Shown: piece by piece, positions 19,985 to 29,243 of the stretch | Numbering within the stretch: the stretch's first letter is position 1 | How the letters are laid out: each line of letters opens with the position of its first letter | Position numbers and translations under genes: made by a program | Assembly (NCBI RefSeq): GCF_001854325.1 | Contig: NZ_CP017754.1 | Location: 3,906,001-3,970,000 of the forward strand | Direction of reading: 5' to 3' | Source of the DNA: Cupriavidus malaysiensis | GTDB lineage: Bacteria > Pseudomonadota > Gammaproteobacteria > Burkholderiales > Burkholderiaceae | Length of the DNA: 64,000 nt | The notes under the pieces: model-generated | What the model was told of the DNA's origin: nothing | Databases searched by the model: none | What the model saw: only the letters and a program-made list of their open reading frames with translations

Positions 19985-20833
19985 ATGACCACCACGAAAG
20001 TCCTGGATTACTTCGCCAGCCTCGTGGCCGACGATGGCGGCATCCCGCTGACAGAGACGGCGCTCTCCCTTGCCCAGGACGCCTACCCCGACCTCGACCT
20101 GCAGGGCGAACTCGCCGCGCTGGACCTGATGGCCCTGCGGCTCAAGCGCCGGATCGCCGAGGGCACACCCGCCATCCAGCGCCTGCGCCTGCTCAACCAT
20201 TTCTTCTATCGCGACCTTGGCTTCGCGGCCAATGCCAACGACTACTACAACCCGGACAACTCCTACCTGAACGCCGTCATCCGGCAACGGCGCGGCATCC
20301 CGATCTCGCTCGCGGTGCTGTACATGGAGCTGGGACAGCAGATCGGACTGCCACTCAAGGGGGTGTCCTTCCCCAACCACTTCCTGGTCCGGATGTCGAT
20401 CCCCGCCGGTGAGGTGGTGCTGGATCCGCTCACCGGTGAAACCCTGTCGAAGGAACAACTGCAGGAGATGCTCGATCCCTACCTCGAGCAGGAGGGCATC
20501 CGCGGCAGCGGCGAGGTGCCACTGGGCTTGTTCCTGCAGACGGCCAGCCACCGCGAGATCATCGCGCGCATGCTGCGCAACCTGAAGTCCATCTATCTGC
20601 AGGAGTCGCGCTGGCAGCGCCTGCTGGCGGTGCAGAACCGGCTGGTGATCCTGCTGCCCGGCTCGATCGAGGAAGTGCGCGACCGCGGCCTGGCCTACGC
20701 CAACCTGGAATGCTTCCGGCCGGCACTGGCCGACCTCGAGGCCTACGTGGCAGCGCGGCCCGATGCCGCCGACAGCACGCAGATCCGCGACCGCATGCCG
20801 GCACTGCGGCTGATGAGCCGGAGCTTGAGCTGA
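19985..20833 (+). CDS. sirB1: SirB1 family protein (transglutaminase-like plus TPR)
   Basis: This 282-residue protein has an N-terminal transglutaminase-like fold and C-terminal TPR-like helices, the SirB1 architecture. Conserved blocks are LLNHFFYRDLGFAANANDYY, NSYLNAVIRQRRGIPISLAVLY and PLKGVSFPNHFLVRM, with a Cys-independent core in most members. Molecular function is not established; E. coli SirB1 is an uncharacterised gene next to prfA. It follows murJ by 82 bp on the same strand and may be co-transcribed. Confidence 0.88.
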   Translation: MTTTKVLDYFASLVADDGGIPLTETALSLAQDAYPDLDLQGELAALDLMALRLKRRIAEGTPAIQRLRLLNHFFYRDLGFAANANDYYNPDNSYLNAVIRQRRGIPISLAVLYMELGQQIGLPLKGVSFPNHFLVRMSIPAGEVVLDPLTGETLSKEQLQEMLDPYLEQEGIRGSGEVPLGLFLQTASHREIIARMLRNLKSIYLQESRWQRLLAVQNRLVILLPGSIEEVRDRGLAYANLECFRPALADLEAYVAARPDAADSTQIRDRMPALRLMSRSLS

Positions 20834-20861
20834 ATTCCTGACCTGCCCCCCAGGCACTGAC

Positions 20862-20904
20862 CAAGCCAAAAACAAACGGGCCGCTCACGCGGCCCGTCGG
20901 CTTG
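20862..20904 (-). terminator. Terminator of dedA
   Basis: Nested stems are present: outer CAAGCC with GGCTTG, and inner ACGGGCCGC with GCGGCCCGT around a 4-nt loop. On the minus strand the inner hairpin is followed by TTTGTTTTT. It ends the dedA transcript and probably also the convergent murJ-sirB1 transcript. Confidence 0.8.
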
Positions 20905-20924
20905 ACCGGGGCAGGCCGAGCGTT

Positions 20925-21590
20925 TCAGCGCTGCGCCCGCGTGGGATTGCCGCGCCCGCCGCGCACCAGCTTCCACAGGCCACCCAGCAGCAGGGGCACC
21001 ACGGCAGCGCCGATGCCGGCCAGCACGATCAGGTTCAGGTACTGCTTGATGAAAGGCAGGTTGCCGAAGAAGTAGCCGGCAAAGACCAGGCCGGCCACCC
21101 AGCCTACGGCGCCGATCACGTTGAACATCTGGAAACGGCCGAAGCTCATCTGCGACACACCGGCCACGAAGGGCGCGAAGGTGCGCACGATGGGGACGAA
21201 GCGCGCCATCACCAGCGTCTTGCCGCCGTGGCGTTCGTAGAAATCATGGGTGCGGCGCAGTGCCTTCTGGTCGAGGAAGCGCCAGTGCAGGTCGAACACC
21301 TTGGGTCCGATCCAGCTGCCGATCAGGTAATTGACGGTGTTGCCGCCGATGGCCGCAGTCAGCAGCAGCCCGATCAGCACCCATTCGTTCATGGCGCCGG
21401 TGGCGCAGAAGGCGCCGGCGATGAACAGCAGCGAGTCGCCCGGCAGGAAGGGCACCACCACCAGGCCCGTCTCGGCGAAGACGATCAGGAACAGCAGGGC
21501 GTAGACCCAGGACCCGTACTGCTGGATCACGGTGCCCAGGTATTTGTCGACGTGCAGCAGTATGTCGATGAACTGCAATGCGATATCCAA
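20925..21590 (-). CDS. DedA family inner-membrane protein
   Basis: This 221-residue polytopic membrane protein of the DedA superfamily has conserved motifs FAETGLVVVPFLPGDSLLF, GNTVNYLIGSWIG and the MARFVPIVRTFAPFVAG arginine motif. DedA proteins support proton-motive-force homeostasis, and some flip polyprenyl phosphate or phosphatidylethanolamine. The exact activity here is unknown. About five hydrophobic stretches are visible. The C-terminal tail is basic (VRGGRGNPTRAQR). It is divergent from mutL with a 126-bp gap and is a single-gene unit. Confidence 0.95.
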   Translation of the reverse strand: MDIALQFIDILLHVDKYLGTVIQQYGSWVYALLFLIVFAETGLVVVPFLPGDSLLFIAGAFCATGAMNEWVLIGLLLTAAIGGNTVNYLIGSWIGPKVFDLHWRFLDQKALRRTHDFYERHGGKTLVMARFVPIVRTFAPFVAGVSQMSFGRFQMFNVIGAVGWVAGLVFAGYFFGNLPFIKQYLNLIVLAGIGAAVVPLLLGGLWKLVRGGRGNPTRAQR

Positions 21591-21677
21591 TTCGTTCCCC
21601 GTTCTCTATTGATTCTGAAGATTCTGTAATCAGCCCCACATCATACAAGAGCCGCCGGCCATTCCCACGTCGCAGGC

Positions 21678-21695
21678 CACCCGCTTGGTCCGATG
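21678..21695. repeat. 18-bp sequence repeated between dnaJ and dnaK
   Basis: CACCCGCTTGGTCCGATG occurs here, just upstream of the mutL -10 box, and again exactly at 40518-40535 in the dnaK-dnaJ gap. Two exact 18-mers are unlikely by chance in 64 kb, but biased composition raises the odds. Confidence 0.5.
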
Positions 21696-21704
21696 CGCCA
21701 CACG

Positions 21705-21710
21705 TATAAT
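21705..21710 (+). promoter_or_regulatory. TATAAT box immediately upstream of mutL
   Basis: A perfect -10 hexamer ends 6 bp before the mutL ATG at 21717, so transcription would start at or next to the A of the ATG. There is no Shine-Dalgarno between. The best -35-like sequence is TTGGTC (21685-21690), with short spacing. Confidence 0.5.
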
Positions 21711-21716
21711 CCGCCC

Positions 21717-23762
21717 ATGCCCGCCACCGCTTCCCGCCCCGCGCAACCCGCGCGCCCGATCCGCCCCTTGCCCGACCAGTTGATCAGCCAGATCGCCGCC
21801 GGCGAGGTGGTTGAACGGCCGGCCTCGGTCGTCAAGGAACTGCTCGAAAACGCCCTCGACGCGGGCGCGGGACAACTGGCCATCCGGCTGGAGGAAGGCG
21901 GCGTGCGCCGCATCGTTATCACCGACAACGGCTGCGGCATTCCGGCAGCCGAGCTGCCGGTGGCACTGATGCGCCACGCGACCAGCAAGATCGCCTCGCT
22001 CGACGAGCTGGAGGCCGTGCTGACGCTCGGCTTCCGCGGCGAGGCGCTGGCCTCGATCGCTTCGGTGTCCCACCTGACACTGACCAGCCGCACCGCCGCC
22101 GATCCGCATGCCACCCAGTTGAACGCCGAGAACGGCGCGCTGCAACCCGCCTCCGGCGGGGTCGGTACCACCATCGATGTGCAGCACCTCTACTTCAACA
22201 CGCCAGCACGCAGAAAGTTCCTCAAATCGGAACAGACCGAACTCGGCCATTGCCTGGAGATGGTGCGCCGTGTCGCCCTGGCGCGGCCGGACGTGGCGAT
22301 CTCGGTCCATCACAATGGCAAGCCGATGGAGCATTGGAATGCCGGCGACGTCGCCACCCGCACCGCCCAGGTGCTGGGCGGCGACTTCGCGCGGGCGCGC
22401 CTGCCGCTCGACGAAGAGGCCGGCGACCTGCACCTGTATGGTTTCGCCGGCCTGCCCACCGCCTCGCGCGGCCGGCCGGACCAGCAGTTCTTCTTCGTCA
22501 ACGGGCGCTTCGTGCGCGACAAGCTGCTGACGCACGCGGTGCGCAGCGCCTACCAGGACGTGCTGCACGGCGACCGCTTCCCGTCCTATGTGCTGTGCCT
22601 GGACCTGCCGCCGGAGATGGTGGACGTCAACGTCCACCCCTCCAAGATCGAGGTGCGCTTCCGCGAATCGCGCGCCGTGCACCAGTTCGTCTATCACGCG
22701 GTGCAGCGCTGCCTGGCCCGCCAGGCCGGCGAGCAGGGAGACAGCCTGCACAGCGATGCCGGCGGGGCCGCCCTCGATCGCCCGGGCAACGCGGGCGGCG
22801 GCAGTGACAGCAGCGTCCGCCCCGCCGGCATGCCGGCCGGCGCGGGACAGGCACGCGGCACGCCCTGGGTCGACTACACGGCCGCCGCGCGCCAGACGGC
22901 GCTGGGCATCGAGCAGCCGCGCCAGGCCTACCTGGGCATGGTACGTGAGGCGATGGCGCCGGCGCGGCCGGCCGGCAGCGGCGCAACGGCGCCTTTCACG
23001 CCCTCGGCCAATCCGCCGGCCTGGCTGGCCGACGCCGAGGCCGCGCGCGGCGACGAGGCACCGGGCCTGCTCGACGCGCTGGCGGCCGAACCCGCGCCGG
23101 CGGCCCGCCCGCCCCTGCCGGCGGCCACCGGCATTGCCGAAGCCGCCGGCGGCGCGGACGGCGCCAGCGCGGCCGACGGTCCGCCGCTCGGCTTCGCACT
23201 GGCGCAACTGCACGGCATCTACGTGCTGGCACAGAACGCACGCGGACTGGTGCTGGTCGACATGCATGCGGCGCACGAGCGCATTCTCTACGAGCAGATC
23301 AAGACCGCGCTGGCCACGCGCGAGCTGGCGGTACAGCCGCTGCTGATCCCCGTCACGCTGCCGGCCAGCCCGGTCGAGATCGGTGCCGCCGAGGAGCACC
23401 AGGAAACGCTGGCCCTGCTGGGCTTCGACATCGCGCCGGTCTCGCCCACCACGCTGGCGGTACGCGCCATCCCCGCCCTGCTCAAGCAGGCCGACACCGA
23501 AGCGCTCGCGCGCGACGTGCTGCGCGACCTGCAGGCCTTCGGCGGCTCGCGCGTGCTGGCGGAGCGCCAGAACGAACTGCTGGCGACGCTGGCCTGCCAC
23601 AGCGCGGTGCGCGCCAACCGCCGCCTGACGCTGGAAGAAATGAATGCGCTGCTGCGCCAGATGGAGCAGACCGAGCGCGCCGACCAGTGCAACCACGGCC
23701 GCCCGACCTGGGTACAGCTGAGCGTGGGCGAGCTGGACCGGCTCTTCCTGCGCGGCCAGTGA
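21717..23762 (+). CDS. mutL: DNA mismatch repair protein MutL
   Basis: This 681-residue GHKL ATPase couples MutS mismatch recognition to strand removal. N-terminal motifs are [37 protein letters not shown] and [17 protein letters not shown] variable Ala/Gly/Pro linker of about 150 residues leads to the C-terminal dimerisation domain. That domain contains [12 protein letters not shown] near residue 515, matching the metal-binding endonuclease motif D[QM]HA(X)2E(X)4E, and ends with QCNHGRPTW. Such MutL proteins, as in Pseudomonas, nick DNA themselves in species lacking MutH. ATG 21717 is preferred over 21693 because a TATAAT lies between them. The stop overlaps the miaA ATG. Confidence 0.97.
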   Translation: MPATASRPAQPARPIRPLPDQLISQIAAGEVVERPASVVKELLENALDAGAGQLAIRLEEGGVRRIVITDNGCGIPAAELPVALMRHATSKIASLDELEAVLTLGFRGEALASIASVSHLTLTSRTAADPHATQLNAENGALQPASGGVGTTIDVQHLYFNTPARRKFLKSEQTELGHCLEMVRRVALARPDVAISVHHNGKPMEHWNAGDVATRTAQVLGGDFARARLPLDEEAGDLHLYGFAGLPTASRGRPDQQFFFVNGRFVRDKLLTHAVRSAYQDVLHGDRFPSYVLCLDLPPEMVDVNVHPSKIEVRFRESRAVHQFVYHAVQRCLARQAGEQGDSLHSDAGGAALDRPGNAGGGSDSSVRPAGMPAGAGQARGTPWVDYTAAARQTALGIEQPRQAYLGMVREAMAPARPAGSGATAPFTPSANPPAWLADAEAARGDEAPGLLDALAAEPAPAARPPLPAATGIAEAAGGADGASAADGPPLGFALAQLHGIYVLAQNARGLVLVDMHAAHERILYEQIKTALATRELAVQPLLIPVTLPASPVEIGAAEEHQETLALLGFDIAPVSPTTLAVRAIPALLKQADTEALARDVLRDLQAFGGSRVLAERQNELLATLACHSAVRANRRLTLEEMNALLRQMEQTERADQCNHGRPTWVQLSVGELDRLFLRGQ

Positions 23763-24712
23763 TGCCCGCCGCGCCAAACCCGGTCGTCTGCCTGCTCGGC
23801 CCCACCGCGTCCGGCAAGACCGCCGCCGCGCTGGCGCTGGCCGCGCGCGCGCCGCTCGAGATCATCAGCCTGGACTCGGCCCTGGTCTACCGTGGCATGG
23901 ACATCGGCACAGCCAAGCCCAGCGCCGCCGAACTGGCGACCGTGCCGCACCACCTGATCGACATCATCGACCCCGTCGACAGCTACTCGGCGGCCCAGTT
24001 CGTCGCCGATGCCGAGCGCCTGATCGGCGAAATCCGCGCGCGCGGCCGCGAACCGCTGATCGTCGGCGGCACCATGCTGTACTACAAGGCGCTGACGCAG
24101 GGCTTGAACGAGCTGCCCCAGGCCGATGCCGCCGTGCGTGCCGAACTGGACGCGCTGGCGGCCGCGCGCGGCTGGCCCGCGCTGCATGCCATGCTGGCCG
24201 AGGTCGACCCGGTCACCGCGGCCCGGTTGGCGCCCAACGATGCGCAGCGCATCCAGCGCGCGCTGGAGATCCACCGCCTCAGCGGCCAACCGATGTCGGC
24301 CCTGCTGGCCCGCCAGGCCGAAGGCCGCACCTTCGCCGGCAGCGCCGGCGCACGCTTCCGCGTCATCGCGCTCGAGCCCGGCGACCGCGCCGTGCTGCAT
24401 GCGCGCATCGCCACCCGCTTCGACGCCATGCTCGCCGGCGGCCTGATCGAGGAAGTGGAACGGCTGCGCGCACGCGGCGACCTGCATCCCGGCCTGCCGT
24501 CGATCCGCTGCGTCGGCTACCGCCAGGCCTGGGAATACCTGGACGGCGAAAGCGACCGGGACACCATGCGCGAACGTGGCATCGCCGCCACGCGCCAGCT
24601 CTGCAAGCGCCAGCTGACCTGGCTGCGCAGCACCCCGGAGCGGCTGGTGGTGGACTGCCTGGCGCCGGACTATGTGCAGCAGGTGGCAGCGCTGGCCGGC
24701 CTGGACCGCTGA
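23762..24712 (+). CDS. miaA: tRNA dimethylallyltransferase
   Basis: This 316-residue enzyme transfers the dimethylallyl group from DMAPP to A37 of tRNAs reading UNN codons. The P-loop is GPTASGKTA (about 11-19), followed by [49 protein letters not shown] and the C-terminal [12 protein letters not shown]. The ATG at 23762 shares its A with the mutL TGA, giving the common mutL-miaA overlap and translational coupling. No hfq follows, unlike in enterobacteria. Confidence 0.97.
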   Translation: MPAAPNPVVCLLGPTASGKTAAALALAARAPLEIISLDSALVYRGMDIGTAKPSAAELATVPHHLIDIIDPVDSYSAAQFVADAERLIGEIRARGREPLIVGGTMLYYKALTQGLNELPQADAAVRAELDALAAARGWPALHAMLAEVDPVTAARLAPNDAQRIQRALEIHRLSGQPMSALLARQAEGRTFAGSAGARFRVIALEPGDRAVLHARIATRFDAMLAGGLIEEVERLRARGDLHPGLPSIRCVGYRQAWEYLDGESDRDTMRERGIAATRQLCKRQLTWLRSTPERLVVDCLAPDYVQQVAALAGLDR

Positions 24713-24799
24713 GCCCGGCACGCCGTGCCAGCCCCGGCACGGAGCCGAAGTGACGCTTGAGCGATAATCCGGCACTCATTGTTCGCATCCGAGCCTGCC

Positions 24800-25321
24800 A
24801 TGTCCGTCGACCGTCCCACCTCCTTCACGCTGCGCGCGGCTACCGCCGCCGACTGCGGCACCCTGTTCCGCCTGATCTCGGCGCTGGCCGAGTACGAGAA
24901 GCTGAACCATCTGGTCGAGGCCACGCCGGCCCGGCTGGAGCAGGCGCTGTTCGGTCCCCAGGCGCACGCCGAGGCCATCCTGGTCGACGCCACCACGCCG
25001 GAGGGCAGCCGCAGTGTCGGCTTCGCCCTGTTCTTCCACAACTTCTCCACCTTCCTGGCCAAACCCGGCCTGTATCTGGAAGACCTGTTCGTGGAACCGG
25101 CCTGGCGCGGGCACGGCCTCGGCAAGCTGCTGCTCCGGCACCTGGCGGCGCTGGCGCTGGAACGCGGCTGCGGCCGCTTCGAATGGAGCGTGCTGGACTG
25201 GAACACGCCGTCCATCGAGTTCTACCGGGCGATGGGCGCCGACGTGATGCCGGACTGGCGCATCTGCCGCGTCACCGGCGACGCGCTGGCCAGGCTGGGC
25301 GCACCGGCCGCGGGCATCTGA
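24800..25321 (+). CDS. GNAT family N-acetyltransferase (diamine/SSAT-like)
   Basis: This 173-residue single GNAT domain begins FTLRAATAADCGTLFRLISALAEYE. The acetyl-CoA pyrophosphate loop is RGHGLGKLLL within VEPAWRGHGLG, preceded by LYLEDLFV and followed by RFEWSVLDWNTPSIEFYRAMGA. That last block and the KLNHL segment resemble the spermidine/spermine or diamine acetyltransferase subgroup, but substrate assignment from sequence is uncertain. ATG 24800 is chosen over a TTG at 24779 on domain boundaries. A GATAAT at 24762-24767 may be its -10. It is convergent with purM across a terminator. Confidence 0.9.
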   Translation: MSVDRPTSFTLRAATAADCGTLFRLISALAEYEKLNHLVEATPARLEQALFGPQAHAEAILVDATTPEGSRSVGFALFFHNFSTFLAKPGLYLEDLFVEPAWRGHGLGKLLLRHLAALALERGCGRFEWSVLDWNTPSIEFYRAMGADVMPDWRICRVTGDALARLGAPAAGI

Positions 25322-25336
25322 CGGGTCACGGATAAG

Positions 25337-25367
25337 AAAAAAGCCCGCAGGCCGAAGCTTGCGGGCT
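25337..25367 (-). terminator. Terminator of purM
   Basis: On the minus strand the stem AGCCCGCA with TGCGGGCT (10-nt loop) leads into TTTTTTCTT. It lies about 60 bp past the purM stop, between convergent genes. Confidence 0.8.
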
Positions 25368-25426
25368 CTTGATGGCGCGCCCACGGCGCACCATGCCGGC
25401 GCGCAAGGCGCGCCGCCGGTCCGGCC

Positions 25427-26479
<1,053 letters not shown>

Positions 26480-26668
26480 GAGATTCAGCTTGTCTTTGAG
26501 GAATTGAGAAGTGCGGCAACGCTCGCGCGGGAACCAATGTGCGGCAACCGGCATGTGCGCCGTGCCGCCGAGTCGGTCGACGGCCGCGAGTCCAGTAGAA
26601 TCGCAATTTTAACGGATACCGGCTCCCGGCTTCCAGTTTCCGGCACGCACGCCACCGCAAACCGCCCG

Positions 26669-27739
26669 ATGAACGCTCCCCTGCTGTCGCAAGAAGCCAA
26701 GCGCATCCTGCTCTGGGTGGTGCTGGCCGCCGCCTTCTTCGCGGCCATCGTGGCGCTGGCGCCGGTGCTGACGCCCTTCCTGTTCGCCTTCATCTTCGCC
26801 TACATCCTGAATCCCGGCGTGGACTGGATGGAGCGCCACCGCCTGCCCCGGGCGCTCGGCACCGTGCTGATGATCCTGCTGCTGCTGGTGATCTGCGTGC
26901 TGCTGTCGCTGCTGCTGGTGGCCGTGCTCCAGCGCGAGGTGCCGCAGTTGCGCGACCAGCTGCCGGCACTGCTGAAGAAGCTCAATGCCGTGGTGGCACC
27001 GCGCCTGGCGGAGATCGGCGTGCGCGTCCGCTTCGACTTCCCGGGGCTGCGCAGCATGCTGTCGGACCGCTTCGCCGCCAGCCCCGAGGACATGTTCTCG
27101 ACCGTGCTGACCTACGTGAAGCTGTCGGGCTCGGCGCTGATCACCGCCGCCGGCACCCTGTTCATCGTGCCGATCGCCATGTTCTACCTGCTGGTCGACT
27201 GGCACCGGCTGATGCGCCGCATCGAGAATGTGGTGCCGCGCCGCTGGGTGCCCAAGGTGCGCGAACTGAGCAGCGAGACCGACGCGCTGCTGTCGCAGTA
27301 CCTGCGCGGCCAGATCCTGGTGATGCTGATCCTGGCGGCGCTGTATTCGATCGGACTCAGCCTCGCCGGGTTCGACATCGGCGTGCCGGTGGGCGTCTTC
27401 ACCGGCCTGGCGGTCTTCATCCCCTATATCGGCTTCGGCATGGGCCTGGCGCTGGCCGTGGTCGCCGCCCTGCTGCAGTTCGGCAACTGGTACGGGCTGG
27501 CGGCAGTGGCGGTGGTATACGGCATCGGCCAGTTCATCGAGAGCTTCTACCTGACACCGCGCCTGGTCGGCGAGCGCATCGGGCTGCACCCGTTGGTGGT
27601 GATCTTCGCCCTGCTCGCCTTCGGCCAGATGTTCGGCTTCTTCGGCGTGCTGCTGGCGCTGCCCACCTGCGCCGTGCTGCTGGTCGGCGCGCGCCAGATC
27701 CGGCGCGTTTACCTGGCTAGCGATCTCTACCGCAAGTAG
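26669..27739 (+). CDS. AI-2E family transporter (PerM-like permease)
   Basis: This 356-residue membrane protein of the AI-2E/UPF0118 family has paired hydrophobic helices at the N-terminus (ILLWVVLAAAFFAAIVALAP and LGTVLMILLLLVICVLLSLL), a soluble middle segment, and a C-terminal block with FIPYIGFGMGLALAVVAALL and the family motif GERIGLHPLVVIFALLAFG. Members include autoinducer-2 exporters and Na+/H+ antiporters. Substrate cannot be inferred here. It lies 30 bp before hda in the same direction, forming the purM // permease-hda arrangement seen in related Burkholderiaceae. Confidence 0.93.
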   Translation: MNAPLLSQEAKRILLWVVLAAAFFAAIVALAPVLTPFLFAFIFAYILNPGVDWMERHRLPRALGTVLMILLLLVICVLLSLLLVAVLQREVPQLRDQLPALLKKLNAVVAPRLAEIGVRVRFDFPGLRSMLSDRFAASPEDMFSTVLTYVKLSGSALITAAGTLFIVPIAMFYLLVDWHRLMRRIENVVPRRWVPKVRELSSETDALLSQYLRGQILVMLILAALYSIGLSLAGFDIGVPVGVFTGLAVFIPYIGFGMGLALAVVAALLQFGNWYGLAAVAVVYGIGQFIESFYLTPRLVGERIGLHPLVVIFALLAFGQMFGFFGVLLALPTCAVLLVGARQIRRVYLASDLYRK

Positions 27740-27769
27740 GCATGGCCGCACGAAAGTAACGAATACATC

Positions 27770-28477
27770 ATGTTCCAGCGTCCCAAGCAGCTCTCGCTCG
27801 AACTCGGCAGCCCACCGCCGTCCACCTTCGAGAATTTCTTCGTGGCAGCCAACCGCGAGCCGGTGCAACGCCTGCGCGACCTGCCCGCGGCCCTGGCCCA
27901 GGAGCGCGCCAGCGACCGCCTGATCTATCTGTGGGGCGAGGCCGGCTCCGGGCGCACCCACCTGCTGCACGCGGTCTGCGACGCCGCCCTGCAGGCCGGC
28001 ATGCGCTGCCGCTACCTCAGCCCCCACCATGCGCTGGCCGACTTCATCTTCGATCCGGACTGCCAGCTCTACACGGTGGACGACGTCGAGCTGCTGGACG
28101 AGGCGCGCCAGATCGCCGTGTTCTCGCTGTACAACGAGGTGCGCGCCTATGCACGCACGGCCCTGGTGGTAGGTGGCGCGGCCGCGCCACGGGCGATGGC
28201 GGTACGCGAGGACCTGCGCACCCGGCTGGGCTGGGGCCTGGTCTACCAGCTGGCGCCGCTCTCCGACGAGGATAAGATGGCGGCGCTGCTGCAAGCCGCA
28301 CGCGAGCGCGGGCTGCAGCTCTCGCCGGAAATCGCCCACTGGCTGGTGACGCGCCACTACCGCGACATGCCCAGCCTGATGGCTCTGCTCGACGCCCTCG
28401 ACACCTACTCGCTGGAACGCAAGCGAGCGGTCACGCTGCCGCTGCTGCGCGAGATGTTCGCCGAATTCCGCGACTGA
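27770..28477 (+). CDS. hda: DnaA regulatory inactivator Hda
   Basis: This 235-residue AAA+ protein homologous to DnaA domain III stimulates hydrolysis of DnaA-ATP after replication starts (RIDA). A beta-clamp-binding peptide is at the N-terminus (QLSLEL, 7-12). The P-loop is GEAGSGRTH (56-64) with Arg in place of the usual Lys in GKT, a deviation also seen in other Hda proteins. The sensor-like VYQLAPLSDEDKMAAL and the C-terminal lid follow. It is probably co-transcribed with the upstream permease gene (30-bp gap). Confidence 0.94.
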   Translation: MFQRPKQLSLELGSPPPSTFENFFVAANREPVQRLRDLPAALAQERASDRLIYLWGEAGSGRTHLLHAVCDAALQAGMRCRYLSPHHALADFIFDPDCQLYTVDDVELLDEARQIAVFSLYNEVRAYARTALVVGGAAAPRAMAVREDLRTRLGWGLVYQLAPLSDEDKMAALLQAARERGLQLSPEIAHWLVTRHYRDMPSLMALLDALDTYSLERKRAVTLPLLREMFAEFRD

Positions 28478-28553
28478 GCGGCCTGCGCCGCCTCCGACCC
28501 AGGACCGCCGCCCTAGCCGCCAGCCGCTTCCGACCGCCCCGACCCGCTTAATG

Positions 28554-28559
28554 TAAAAT
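28554..28559 (+). promoter_or_regulatory. TAAAAT box 8 bp before the HAD gene ATG
   Basis: A 5/6 match to the -10 hexamer lies so close to the ATG at 28568 that the transcript would have almost no leader, as at mutL. Confidence 0.4.
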
Positions 28560-28567
28560 CGCCGCCC

Positions 28568-29242
28568 ATGAATCTGGCACTGTTTGACCTCGACCACACC
28601 CTGCTTCCGACCGACAGCGACCACGAATGGGGCCGCTTCCTGGTGCGCCTCGGCGTCGTCGACGAGGATACCTATCGCCGCAAGAACGACGAGTTCTATG
28701 GGCAGTACAAGGCGGGCACCCTGGATATCCAGGCCTTCCTGCGCTTCGCGCTGGCGCCGCTGGCGGCCAATCCGCGCGCGCGGCTGGAGGAGTGGCGCAG
28801 CCGCTTCATGCACGAGGTGATCGAGCCGGTCATCACGCCGCAGGCGCGTGCGCTGGTCTACAAGCACCTGGAAGCCGGCGACCTGTGCGCCGTGGTCACC
28901 GCCACCAACAGTTTCGTCACCGCCCCCATCGCGGCCGCCTTCGGCATCCCGCACCTGATCGCCACCGAGCCGGCCACCGCCGACGGCCGTCCGGACGGGC
29001 AGTTCACCGGCGAAGTGGCCGGCGTGCCGAGCTTCCGCGAGGGCAAGATCACCCGCGTCGAAAACTGGCTCGAGGCGCTGGGCCACAACTGGGGGAATTT
29101 CGACGCCACCACTTTCTACAGCGACTCGGCCAACGACCTGCCGTTGCTGGAGAAGGTCAGCGAACCGGTCGCCGCCAACCCGGACGATCGCCTGCGCCAC
29201 CACGCCGCCGCAGCTGGCTGGCGCATCATGGACCTGTTCTGA
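28568..29242 (+). CDS. HAD-IB family phosphatase (SerB/CicA-like)
   Basis: This 224-residue haloacid-dehalogenase-fold hydrolase has motif I DLDHT (7-11), with nucleophile Asp7 and acid/base Asp9, motif II TATNSF, a Lys in the REGKITRV region as motif III, and motif IV DSANDLPLL. The helical cap and length are those of the HAD-IB subfamily (phosphoserine phosphatase-like, CicA). Specific substrate is unknown; nearby proteins hydrolyse phosphoserine or small phosphomonoesters. No Shine-Dalgarno is seen before the ATG. The stop lies 1 bp before the GTG of pcnB, so the two are likely coupled. Confidence 0.92.
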   Translation: MNLALFDLDHTLLPTDSDHEWGRFLVRLGVVDEDTYRRKNDEFYGQYKAGTLDIQAFLRFALAPLAANPRARLEEWRSRFMHEVIEPVITPQARALVYKHLEAGDLCAVVTATNSFVTAPIAAAFGIPHLIATEPATADGRPDGQFTGEVAGVPSFREGKITRVENWLEALGHNWGNFDATTFYSDSANDLPLLEKVSEPVAANPDDRLRHHAAAAGWRIMDLF

Positions 29243-29243
29243 C

